Position numbers and translations under genes: made by a program. Below the pieces are notes generated by a model. That model saw only the letters and a list, made by a program, of their open reading frames with translations. It ran no database searches and was not told where the DNA came from. A stretch of DNA of 64,000 nucleotides from Amoeboaphelidium protococcarum (Eukaryota > Aphelidiomycota > Aphelidea), in contig JALECJ010000256.1 in assembly GCA_023515745.1 (NCBI GenBank), positions 1,860,001-1,924,000 of the forward strand. The letters run 5' to 3'. The first letter of the stretch is position 1. Each line of letters starts with the position of its first letter. This document shows, piece after piece, positions 46,469-57,148 of the stretch.

Positions 46469-48338
46469 TCAATTGCCCATCAAAGTTTTGAGGAGCTGTG
46501 CAATCTCAGAGCGTAGTGTGTCTTCAATCTCCGCCTTGACCTTCTACATCTCAGACTTGACAACACTCACCATCTCTTCCTTCAGTTACTGGAATTGCTC
46601 TGCTGACATTCCATCGTTACCAGACGGCAATTCTTTACGGCTAGATTTCAGCGATTCTTTAGTAGCTCCAAATGGGGACGCCGAATGATGCACATCCTAT
46701 GAAGAATCATGATCAGCATTCTTTGCAGCAGAACCGCCGTAGCTGTCAGACGTATTATTGCTGGCCTTACTATTACCGAACGGAAATTTACCAGGCGCGC
46801 CCTTCTTTGGAGGCGAAGATTCCCAGTCATCTTCATCTGCAGCATCAGCGTTCTATGGCTCAGCTTATAACGGGCTTATTGCTTTAGCCATCGGTGGAGG
46901 GATAGAAGCTGGTGGTGGCAAGCTTTTAACAGAGTTATTAACCGAAGACGGTGGCGGAAACTTGCTATCAGGCAATGCAGATGGAAACTTACCGTTTCCA
47001 AACTTGCTTTTTGGGAAATCGGCAGCTGGAGGAGGGACTTCTTCCTCTTTAGGTGGATGATTCTTGTTCAGAGCAGATTAGAATTTATTGCCAAATGCTG
47101 GTTTCTCCTCCTATTCTTCAACTTTGGGTGGTTCAGCCTGTGGCGGTGGAGCTGGTGTACCAAACTTGGTTGCACCACCAAACTTGTTGCCGCCAGGTGG
47201 GCCAAACTTTGGCTTCTCTGGCTCCTTTTCTTCCTCAGCAGCTGGAGCGGCAGCAGCAGCAGCTTTATTACCAACCTTTAATCCCGGAAATTTGGACTTT
47301 GGTGCTTCTGGCTCCTTCTCGACAGGAGGAGCTGCTGCTGGTTATGCAGCTGGCTGGCCAAACTTGTTCAAAGGAAACTTTTTTACTTCCGGAGCAGCTT
47401 CTTCCTACTTGGACTCGCTCATGGACGCGTTTGATGCTGAAGAGTTCATATTCTTCGCCTTCAAAGCTCCGGCCAACGTATTAGGTGGTGCAGATCCCAA
47501 TTTAGAAGCGAGCGAGCCACTTGATCCCGTTGATGCAGCTGGGGCTGGGTCTGCAATCTGAGTGCGTTTACCCAATTTTGCAGCCATTTCGCCCATAAGA
47601 TCTCCGCCGCCGCCACCAGACGGAGCTGGAGCCTTGGCATTACCACCGCCATGACTTGGGGAGTCTTCTTTAGGAGGCGGTGCTGAGGATTTCTTCAGCT
47701 TTACGCCAGAGAGAGCAGCTGCCAAACCATTACCAGCTGCGGCGGAATCATCAACATCAACACTTGCAGCAGGCGCAGGTGGAGGAGGAGGTGGGGGTCC
47801 ACCACCACCACTAGATGGAGCTGGAGCGGGATTACTTTGAGCAGCGGCAGCCTGTGCTCCAAACTTACTACCAGTAGATGATGCAGCTGGCAACTTATTC
47901 ATTGCAGGCGGCATAGCTGGTGGTGGCATAGCCGGTGGTGGGGCAGGTTATGGAGTGGCCAAGTCTTTCAAAGCTGCATTACAAGCTTCGGCAAACTGGC
48001 GAGCATCATCCTGCTGATAGAAGTTGAATCCATAGACATTCGTGCCATCTGAGTACTGATGAAACGTATCCGACGCCTGCTGATACTGAACTCCAGTGGC
48101 AGTGAACTAGGAATTGATTATGAACTGATTATCGTCAACATTACGGCCTATCAAGCGATAGGTGTGCGCATCTTTGTTTCCATACAAGATCAATTGGCTG
48201 TAACCAGCAGAGAATGGGCGCCATTGACCATCACTGTACAACGCCTGGGCGTAAACTGAAATCAAAGGAATTTCACTACAATATAACAATGATACTAGGA
48301 GTTCTACCTGAAGAAATAAAATACACAGCCTACCTCAT
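46469..48338 (-). CDS. VASP: Ena/VASP family actin regulator
   Basis: Exon 1 is 5 nt (48334-48338), then a 58-nt intron, exon 2 46469-48275; 603 residues. EVH1 domain (residues 1-~115) from 'SEIPLISVYAQALYSDG' to 'GFNFYQQDDARQFAEAC'; a proline-rich core with Pro7; a G-actin-binding motif 'GLAAALSGVKLKKSSAP'; an F-actin-binding motif 'GDLMGEMAAKLGKRTQ'; a long Pro/Ala/Lys linker with repeated KFG/KFP; and a C-terminal tetramerisation coiled coil 'AEQFQQLKEEMVSVVKSEMQ'. It elongates actin filaments at protrusions. The linker is far longer than in animal VASP. Confidence 0.92.
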
Positions 48339-48567
48339 TTATTTTTTATTCACAACTCGATATTATTTATCTTAATTTTATGACAACAATGTGAGCTCTG
48401 ATACATGGAAAAGGTGATAATATCTGTGAATTTCGATGTTGATTTGGCGCAATGCGATTAAAAATAGCACCACAATTTAGGCAATTAAACTGATTTTGCA
48501 ATGAGAACAGCCACAATAAGTTATATATATGGTAAAATTCAAAAAAAAATCTATCTATATATGAACA

Positions 48568-49164
48568 TCATGAAAATCTAATAGTCAGGACAGAGTAGGC
48601 TAATATGGCCCCAAACGCAAGAGCTAACTTTAGATTGTCCGCTGAGAGTTGAGACCTCATGGCGTTTATTCTATCATTCTCCGCTTGTGTTTGTTGTTGC
48701 GCCTTCTTCCACCTAATATCCGTCGGATCCTAGTACTATGGAGGCATCTGATGCTAATGAGCATGGTATCGGCCATGTCGAGCGTTCTATTGATATCGCA
48801 TTTTCGCGTACTCTTGAGCCTTGTGATCTACATATCGCTCATCGTCCTCGCGACTTGTACCAAACGGTGAGTACTATCGCTAATCATTAATACCACTACT
48901 AGTTAAAGGAGACCTCGGCCGTCCCACAGACTAGATCCAGGTATCATATTCTCTCTTTCTATCTGGATCGCTAAGTATTTTATACGACTCTGTGATACGT
49001 GCAAATTAAGTGGCAGCATTCTCATCTTGATTCTTGTCGGGATGCCATATCTACGCAAGCTGTGAATATTTCTCTTTAATATCTTTCCTCCTTAGAGATG
49101 CATCTGGTTTAAGCTATAAATTTTCATAATGTTCAAACGGGTTTCTAGCATTAAATGATACCAT
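48568..49164 (-). CDS. DnaJ-domain protein with C-terminal membrane segment
   Basis: 198 residues, single exon. J domain at the N-terminus: 'NPFEHYENLQLKPDASLRRK', 'LAQIWHPDKNQDENAATQF' with the HPD tripeptide, and 'ITESYKILSDPDRKREYD'. A Gln/His/Arg-rich middle follows, then a hydrophobic span 'LKLALAFGAILAYSVLTI' at the C-terminus. It is likely a tail-anchored Hsp70 co-chaperone; the organelle is unknown. Confidence 0.88.
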
Positions 49165-49330
49165 GCGCCTTTAGAGATGGTACTAATTTAAAGCTTTTAT
49201 AAAAGGGATACGTATCGACAACGTCATCACAAATCTTCCTGTTTGGTGGGAGAGAAAAAAATTAAAGATTTGCTATGATCACTTAAAAATTCTTATACCA
49301 TTTATTCCCAAAATTCAAAAACAATTTTCA

Positions 49331-51593
49331 TCACTAGTATTATAATGTTTATCTCTTAGCAACTCCTATGTGGCAATTATTAACTTTGGTGGCAAATCTC
49401 AAAGTGTTGATACTTTCGCTTATATTCTCTGCGCCTGGTGAAACATTGACAAACATGAGCACCTTCGAATTTCCACCCAGCTTACTCTACAGTAGATGAG
49501 TAAGCTTAGAATTACGGTAGGGGATGTGAGAATCTCCACGCGATAGAGCCATGATAACATCTCCAAGTGCACTCAAACTTTTATTAATGGCCTGTGTCTC
49601 TTTCAATCGATCCCCAGTAGCACCACTCTTTGCCAATCTCTCAGAACCGGCCAGATCAATCAAGTTTAAAGATCCATATAACGTTTCATCAGCTCCAGAG
49701 TTACGCGCCTTGATGTTGAGCGTGAACACAGAATGACTTCTGGAAGAGCGCTCATTACACAAAGTCTCGGCCACTCTGCGATTCTTGGACGCATTAGTAA
49801 TCATCTTCAAAACATCCTTCTCTGACAGCAATGGCACTTGTGATTATCCAGCCACGTATATCTCATGATCAGAGTCTAATTTTATGCTTAATTTCTCGCT
49901 GTTATCAGAATGTGCGTAATCAGATCTTAAAAGATCATACAGCTGCTCGTTATAAATCTCCAAATATGAACCAGAAAACTCAAATTCCCATCCAAGATCT
50001 CTCAATTTTTAGGCATGATTCCAAATCAGCTGAGCCGAACGTGGTATAACTCCAAACTGATCGGGGCTATTCATATTCCCTTCCATTGTAAATGATTTGC
50101 CTACAAATTTAAGTATTTTCGATATAGCTTTACGGAAACATAGAACACTTACCAGATCCAGTCTGACCATATGCAAATATACAAACATTGTAACCATCAC
50201 ATGCGGATTATATTAACTGAGATACTTCATCAAAAACTTGGCTCTATGTACAATTAATCGGAAATGTCGTGTCAAATTGGAATAAATTCTCTTTGACATT
50301 AGTCCGCTAACCATCAGCACTCTCCTACAATCTTGATCATAATATCAAAGTTTAAGAGGCATAAGTATATCATTCTTACGCAGACTTGCATAAATGCAAC
50401 AGAACCTTCATCCACAAGGGATAAGTTTATATGAGACAAGTCTTGGTTTTCTTCTGCCAAAGGAGGGCGAATACGACAAAACACTCTGATGTTGCCTTTC
50501 AGCTCTTGTACCAGATTATGCAGATACCGTCTTTACTACTCTTCTTTTATCAGCTGTTCATTAAGCTGCAGTATTTTTACATTCGCGTCTTCCAGTTGAC
50601 CTTTATGACGTTTATTCTGTTCAAACTTGTCCTACAATCAATGAATTATCATGTTGGTTATAACTGAACAATAAATCTCACCTCGTACTCCACCTTAAGA
50701 ACATCGAACTGTAACTTCATATCTCTACCACTTCTCTGGAAATTTTATAACTGCTCCTACAAGTCAATCAAACTATTTATCAAGTAACGCGTATATGGTT
50801 ATAATTCATACCGATAAGTCAACATTCTTAGACTGTAAGACAGTAAGTTAAATATTGAGTTCAGACAAGTTGACTTTGAACTGATCATTCTCCATCTCTA
50901 ACTACTGCAGCTATTCTTTACTTTTTGTCATCAGAAATTAAATTTCATCTTCGTGCTCACGCTTCAACACATCTAAAACAGCCACCTTCTCATTAAGCAA
51001 CTATTTGAGATGTGATAGCTCTAAGACCAATGAAGAATGTTGAGATTATAAACCATCTCGCTCATCTTGCACCATCTTAGACTTGCTAATCTCAGTCTCG
51101 ATCTCCTGCTGCAACTATAAAGTCTACGCCAAGAGAGCTTGATTCTAGCTATTTAGACTAACCACCTTGGCTTCAGCATCTTGAAGCTTTCCTTTGATAT
51201 CCCAACCAGGTCTCTTTGAAGTGGCACTGCAAGTTTATGATGAAGTTACAGGAGGATTAACATTCTTAGCAGTTGTTTTGGCGATAGGCTTAGTCTTGAC
51301 TTATTACCCGCCTGACTAACCAAGGATTGTTTTGGCAATAGTTTTGGGCTTTTACAATGGCTTACTGCATGGAACAATGTCTTTAATATTTATATTTAAT
51401 TTTGAATTAGTTAGTTTAGTAGAAGGTGGGCCATTCTCTTTATCAGCGTGATTTAAAATCTACATACAAAGTATGTTGTATATTACAAAGATTGTAGGAG
51501 TTCAATAGACAGAATTACCTTTTTGACCGAGGACGGAGGCTTGAGTTTGGATGCAGTCTAGGATTGGATGCTACCACTTGTATTCTTATTCAT
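49331..51593 (-). CDS. Kinesin-14 (C-terminal motor, KIFC1/Ncd/Klp2 type)
   Basis: Six exons: 51519-51593, 50812-51459, 50682-50756, 50380-50631, 50153-50324 and 49331-50100; 663 residues. Basic N-terminal tail with a KEN-box-like 'ADKENGPP', a coiled coil (~120-330), then the motor: '[16 protein letters not shown]', P-loop '[16 protein letters not shown]' (split by an intron), '[11 protein letters not shown]', '[14 protein letters not shown]', '[20 protein letters not shown]'. The neck '[14 protein letters not shown]' identifies a minus-end kinesin-14 acting in the spindle. Total exon length is a multiple of three. Confidence 0.95.
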
Positions 51594-51855
51594 ATACGTG
51601 ACTCTATATGCAGAAAATTGTATATCTTTTGAGTACTCAAGTACAAGCTAGACTGTTGAGACAATTCCAATGCAATCTTGAAACAACGAGCGCGAAGTGA
51701 AACGGGATTCTTGTCGCGTCGTTTCTTCTTTGAGCAATGCTGCACAGTAAATGTTCTGCTCCTCTTTCTCTCTCTCTCTCAGAGTAGATGTTTCGTTATC
51801 AAGTAACGGTCAGTCAGTCATTAGCAGCTCTAAGCAACGTTCCTGTATTGTGAGT
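51594..51855. promoter_or_regulatory. Divergent promoter of kinesin-14 and syntaxin 18 with a TC tract
   Basis: 262 bp between divergent starts containing a (TC)n tract at about 51761-51780. Confidence 0.45.
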
Positions 51856-52936
51856 ATGATTGCCATTGATAGAACTTCTGATTATCGCGATTGTCTGCGA
51901 AAGCTTTCTACAGATCCAGAATAAATTTAACGGGTAATTTTGCAGCCATTGTCTGGCTCAAGTGGCGAACGTTAATCTGAGATTGTTAAAGAGTCTACTG
52001 ATATTGTAAGTATATCTTGCTTTAGCTTTATTGCAATTTAGCGCGCGTTCAATCTTGCTTGTGTAGCTTCGTGGTATTGAGAATATGTAACGTCTGCTAA
52101 AGTAGTCCAAGGTTGCTCAACTGTAGTAGATTGGGAAAAGTAAAGCTAGTCGACAGCAAATTATAAGTGATGTTTTGGTCATTGATTAGCAGGTTAATCT
52201 GTTTATAAAGCAAAGTGTCGCTCGTGTTAGTCGCCTTGAAAGTTAGACTCAGGTGCTGCAATCCCATCATAAGCTCAGATCCGCGCACTGGACTATAGTA
52301 TGTTAAATATTGACCGAGTAGCTGGCTATTTTGTCAAAGTAAATCATAGCCGAATAAGAGGATAGGATGTCTCGCGATATATCTCACCTGGGTGTTAGCT
52401 AGAACTTATAATAAGAGTAATATATGCGTCATGAATTTGTGTGATTGTAACGCCTTCATTAACTCTTTGTAGTTTCTACTCAATGCAACAATTAAATGAA
52501 GACGATCAGGTGGCTGCTGAAGATGATCCTGCATAATAACTCTCCTCTAAAGAACGATAAATGTTGGAACTAGAGAATGCTGAGATGCTTGAGGATCTAC
52601 TCGCAATGGAAACTTAAGTCTAGTAAGAACTTGATAGCTTTTTAGAACATTTATATGATATTCTCGATCGTAATGTGATAAAATATCTGTAGGTAAACCG
52701 AGAGAACGTTGCTTGAGATTAGTCAATTGCAAACTTAGTTGGAAAGTCATATTGGATCTCAGGCTGAGCAGATTAATTATCTCTATACCGAGGCTCACTA
52801 GACGACTGATACCGTGAAAAAGGGCAACGTGGTACTTAAGAAGACTTTGCAATATGGCGTGACATGGCGTAACTTTGTTCTCTTGTACTTTCTTGTACTA
52901 TCACTCACTCTCCTCTTCCTCCACTGGTATTACTGA
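51856..52936 (+). CDS. STX18: Qa-SNARE, syntaxin 18/Ufe1 type
   Basis: Exons 51856-52005, 52067-52416, 52473-52622 and 52693-52936; 297 residues. An N-terminal helical region is followed by the SNARE helix assembled across the last splice: 'ENAEMLEDLLAMETQVQQTE' then 'RTLLEISQLQTQLESHIGSQ' then 'AEQINYLYTEAHQTT'. The central-layer Gln is present. A C-terminal anchor 'FVLLYFLVLSLTLLFLHWYY' ends with the HWYY tail seen in syntaxin 18. It serves retrograde Golgi-to-ER fusion. The splice choices give consistent phases and conserve heptads. Confidence 0.85.
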
Positions 52937-53083
52937 TTAAGCTTTACTATTGATTCTCGACGCCCATAGCTCCTTTAATGAACTATTGCAATAAAATGCT
53001 TTGTCCTATCAAGATCTATACTACTGTTTAAAGTTAAAATACGCGTAAATAAAGTAGCAAATATCTATAATAACCGCTTTCTC

Positions 53084-53482
53084 TCACAGATCTTTGTATC
53101 CCAGCTGCTTCTTGAAATGTATCTTGGCCTCAGCAGCCTAGATATCCAAATCTTTGATCATCTCCTATAATTTAAGAGCACATTAGTCAACAGACATTCC
53201 ACTAAAAGGAGTACCTTCTTTCTATTCACCGCAATGCTAAATCTTCTCGCAAGTGCTTTTGAGCTTTGTGATTCCGAGAGCCGAAGCGCTGCCCTTCAAA
53301 AAGTGTCCTAGGCGGGAAACTTGAGCATAGTCTTGCTTAGCAAATGCATCCTTGATACTAGCTATAGTTTCTGCAGCCTGACCAAAAAACTATTCCACCA
53401 GTGACTGTGAGAAGGAGTTATCATCAGGATCGTCCATTTGCAAGACTTCCGAAAATATATTCATATCAACTATATCAGACAT
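53084..53482 (-). CDS. YPD1: Histidine-containing phosphotransfer (HPt) protein, Ypd1/Mpr1-like
   Basis: 132 residues, single exon. 'DDNSFSQSLVEQFFGQAAET' and the phospho-acceptor loop 'LGHFLKGSASALGITKL' with His60, then 'STCEKIQHCG'. This is the Ypd1 signature in order and spacing. It relays phosphate from a hybrid histidine kinase to response regulators (osmotic or oxidative signalling). It implies a multistep phosphorelay in this organism, whose other parts are outside the window. Confidence 0.94.
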
Positions 53483-53928
53483 TGTGTAAATTGGAGTAAT
53501 ATTGACTGTATACGGATAAGATAACACCAAATTGGAGATTGTTATTGATATATAGCTATAATATTAAAAGAATTTGTAGTAGTAATAGTAGTAGTATGTC
53601 AGCAGTATATGGACCAAGACTTTATTCTTAATGCGCTAGCTAAATAGACCAAGGTGAAGATTTTTATTAGAGTTTCTATCCGATGAGATAGGAAGTCGAG
53701 AAATGTTTATAAAAGATGGCGCGCGCTGCACCAGAACCGATCGGCTAAAAAGTGAATGTGCGCTTACTATTCGCCCCTAAGCGGGAGTATCCGTTTTCTC
53801 GCGGCGGTTCCTTGGCGCCCCCGCTTTGTTGCAGAAGAATGTTGTTTACTTTGCATGATACATGCTTAAAATACTGATGGTGGCACAAGCGGGGAAACTT
53901 AATAAATCATATTTCAATAATCTTTATT
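53483..53928. other. Intergenic region with a GC-rich patch and inverted repeats
   Basis: 446 bp upstream of the HPt gene. From about 53715 to 53895 it is much more GC-rich than its surroundings. It contains CCCCGCTT (53819-53826) and AAGCGGGG (53887-53894), which could pair, and another AAGCGGG at 53779-53785. No ORF is convincing. Confidence 0.5.
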
Positions 53929-54687
53929 TCATTTACTGCCAAATTCGTAATCATTATTCAGCCACTGTATTTTCAGATTACGCTGAGAGTCAAAGGCGCG
54001 TGTGCAGCTAGAGGATAACAGAAGAACAAGATCGCGCTTGCATTCAGGCAGATCGAGGATGGTGCGATCCTTGACATCTTTGTTCATGTCGATGATTATT
54101 CTGTCAACGTTATCGAACGCGTTCTTATTAAGTAGCTAAAGAACGCGATTAGGTGTACCGACAGCTACATCCACTGCTGAACCAGATATATAGTTTAATT
54201 ATTCGTCCACTTTCAAGTGTCTGGCGAAGCATTTAGCAGTCTTTAACTTTTACTCTTTGCACTAATTAATGACTTCAATGCATCGCAATGCTCCAGAGCA
54301 TAGTATTATAGTCTTGACATTATTTTTCTCTGTTGATCTAGTGATTAGATCAGAGAAACGCGTGGACTGATCAAATGGTGTCACAAACTAGACTATTTAC
54401 TCTTCAAATAATTGACTATCCAGTGACGATAGATTTTCTTTAGCGACATCTGAAATATATGACGTAAAATCATCTTTATTATCGAATTATCTTCCATATA
54501 TACTCCTCTTTTGCTTTTTAGTCTTCTATACAGACTTGTCCGACTTTGTAGTTTTCTTACGCTTTTTGCTATTATCGTTATCAGATTATAGTTGCGTGCC
54601 AGACGCGATGACTTCTTCATCATATACGGGCACTAGCTTTGTTGAGTCCTAGTCTAACAGCAGGTTGTCTTCCAATGAGTCTGCCAT
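53929..54687 (-). CDS. CMSS1: Cms1/CMSS1-like ribosome biogenesis protein
   Basis: 252 residues, single exon. A basic, Lys-rich N-terminus ('NDNSKKRKKTTKSDKS') is followed by the DEAD-helicase-like half fold of CMSS1: 'TIILCSGALRCIEVINQC', 'KTAKCFARHLKVDEQLNYI', 'VGTPNRVLQLLNKNAF', 'RIIIDMNKDVKDRTILDLPE'. In yeast Cms1 associates with the small-subunit processome. Confidence 0.86.
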
Positions 54688-55263
54688 GATGATACGAAGA
54701 TTTCTGGTTGATCTATCAAAAAATTTGATGCTTTTTCTAGTTTAGATAAGGAGTAGATTTACGGATTTCATATCCCGGTTTTAAGTTAGCTGGCAGTATG
54801 GCTTATATGGCACCTGAAGTTGTGGGTAAGAAGGGCTATTTCGCTAGTCCAGTTCTGCATAGAATTACAGTAGCATATACTTGAGCGTCTGCAAATGAAG
54901 ATGGGAAATGGAGAACATTGGTGTAGCGCGCAATGTAATATCATAACTTCAAATATATATGGTGGTATTCTGAGACCAGGACTATGACACTTACTGATTT
55001 TTCACATGCGCGTTTAGAGAAGAATGTTAGGGAAGATCGCTGGCGAGAGCTGGTGTAAGAACATACGCGTGTGATTGAAGAGATGTTTAGCTGAATATCC
55101 TTATGATGGCCCTTACACCGGAAAGTGTGCATAGGTAGTAATTTTAAACGCTAGGATCAGAAAATATACATGAGGTCATCTGCTCAAAGGTAGTTCGGCA
55201 GTCTATGACTCAAGATTTATTAAAACACGCGTTACCTTTTCGTGTCAGCTTCACAACACAGCA
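54688..55263. other. Intergenic region containing a kinase remnant
   Basis: 576 bp between the CMSS1 start and the patatin stop. The kinase-like fragment is described separately. The remainder shows no conserved coding frame apart from a 36-codon frame (54980-55094) of unknown nature. Confidence 0.4.
54755..54884 (+). pseudogene. Decayed protein-kinase fragment (activation segment)
   Basis: One + frame reads 'VDLRISYPGFKLAGSMAYMA' then 'PEVVGKKGYFASPV', ending at TGA near 54882-54884. This is the stretch from a degenerate DFG to beyond the APE motif of an AGC/YANK-like Ser/Thr kinase ('LAGSMAYMAPEV'). No catalytic loop, N-lobe or C-lobe precedes or follows, and no ATG or splice site gives a full gene. 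It is best explained as a relic, though a missed exon of a highly spliced gene is possible. Confidence 0.55.
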
Positions 55264-57069
55264 TCATGTATTACTGTTTGATGCTTTTAAGCTGAGAAGA
55301 ATTCTATCAAGCTCTAACTCAATCACCAGACGATGGTATATGAGATTCAAATGTCGCCAGGTGGCCTGTTCACCTTTTACTATCCATTTACTCAGTTGGT
55401 CAGTTGACGGATTGGAGAACACCAATCGATAATCTTGAATTGAAACCTCTGGTGTGATTGTAATGTTACCCATCATATTCTTGTCAATTATTCCACGCAT
55501 AAAAAGAGGTAAAAGTCCCACATCATTTAACTACAGGCAATTCATGATAACTTTTAAACTCATAAACGAGTATAAACTTACCTGGTTCAAACGATGTCTA
55601 ATTTCCATGCTTATTAAAGTTCTCATCTTCTGCGTCAAAGTATTCTTAGTCATCACAGGCTGAGTGACAAAAGGCAGAACAAATGGATTTGCCTGAGACA
55701 TTATGACATGATTGACATTGAATAGTTCAGTTAACCGCATAGTAGGGCCTTCATCTGCACTAGCATCGCGCCACTAGATGTTTTATTTATGAAACTAGTA
55801 AATCTAGCCTCTCGCATCCTTAGCTAGAAGAGGGAGAGAATCATACAATCCAGTACCAGCACAAGAGGCCATCGCAGCAGTTCTTACCAGAACGTTAGGC
55901 GCCGTAAGATAATTCAACAACTTGGGAACGTCCGTCTTTTCCACGGTTGACACGACAATATTCAAAATCCGTTTTGATCTTAAGAACGCCTCTTCAAACG
56001 TGATGTCACCAATATTGTCCTTGACACACTCATCCAAAACATTAACATCGAGAAGATGACCAGTTTTCAGTAATCTCTACAACTTTCTCGTAATCTAACC
56101 AGACGTGGCCACCTTCTTAAAAGCCCGCAAGTCAAGCCATTCCGCCTAAAACACAGCCGGCAGTTCCTGGTCAGTGTGGACACAAACTAATGCGGCCACC
56201 AATGCGCCGACTGAAGAGCTGCTAATGACGCGAGGTAGGAGATTATTGTAAAAGAGACATTTAGCCACACCCAGATGATACAGACCAAACGTTGCACCGC
56301 CATGCAGAATGAGCGCCGTGTTACCAAAAGATTAACGCGTGTCGGCAAAGAATTCCAGTTTACTCTGAAACGAGAGCTGTGGATCGCGAACGGTCGTCAC
56401 GTAACGGAAAGAGTCCAGAACTTCTTCAATGTACTCCTCTATCAGCTTCTTTGTTCTCAATAATGATCGCTAGTACAGTTTTACGTCAGTGATACCACCC
56501 AAATTCCGCAGAAGGCCAGCTCTAAGTCGGTAAATCAGCATTTGAACATCATTCTATTATCGCGCTTTCCTGAGTTGAGACAATCGCTTGGAAATCAATC
56601 TGAAATCATAGTCAACCGAGACGGGATCATTGCAATAATCATCATTGTTCATGATGACATCAAGGTGATGAGCAATCTGTTTCCACTCGTCGTAAGTCTG
56701 AGCTCTTTGCAGAATGTATAATAAATGATCTCGTCGACTTTGCATAGTGACCACATTTACTCTAAACCAGCTCCACCATTGAACAAAAGCATCGTATGTC
56801 AACCATAGCACAGTCATCAGCAGATAGAACATATTCTCAATAAGCTTCTGCGCATAATTATTCCTTCTCTTTTAGGTAAAAGTTTAAGCAGATGAAGTAA
56901 GAGTTGCACCAGAAGCAGACGGCATATTCAATTTAAAACTCTTTATTTTACGGCCTGTCCTTGAAGAGATGGTCAATGAAACAAAGACGTAAAAGTTTTT
57001 TCCTTTCAAGATTTCAAAGAGAAACTGAAACGGATCTGCATTTTCATTTTGGCTGGCAGAATTGTTCAT
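55264..57069 (-). CDS. Patatin-like triacylglycerol lipase (Tgl3/4/5, SDP1 type)
   Basis: Exons 55582-57069 and 55264-55530 with a 51-nt intron; 584 residues. DUF3336 region with a hydrophobic segment 'FYLLMTVLWLTYDAFVQWW'. Patatin core 'LILHGGATFGLYHLGVAKCL' (oxyanion loop), nucleophile elbow 'RVISSSSVGALVAALVCVHT', 'ITFEEAFLRSKRILNIVVST', 'LLNYLTAPNVLVRTAAMASC', 'MRLTELFNVNHVIMSQANPF'. The family hydrolyses stored triacylglycerol on lipid droplets. The elbow is SSSVG instead of GSSAG and the Asp motif is 'RDAS' instead of DGS, so activity is uncertain. Confidence 0.9.
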
Positions 57070-57148
57070 ACTAACACTGAGTAGATTTTAAATCTTTAAT
57101 TTGGTTATTCTAAAATAAAATAAAATAAATCTTATAATCTCTGTGTAA

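Noticed and set aside
54980-55094. 36-codon + frame beginning ATG ACA CTT
   Set aside because: Looks mildly coding but too short and isolated; cannot be joined convincingly to the kinase fragment upstream.
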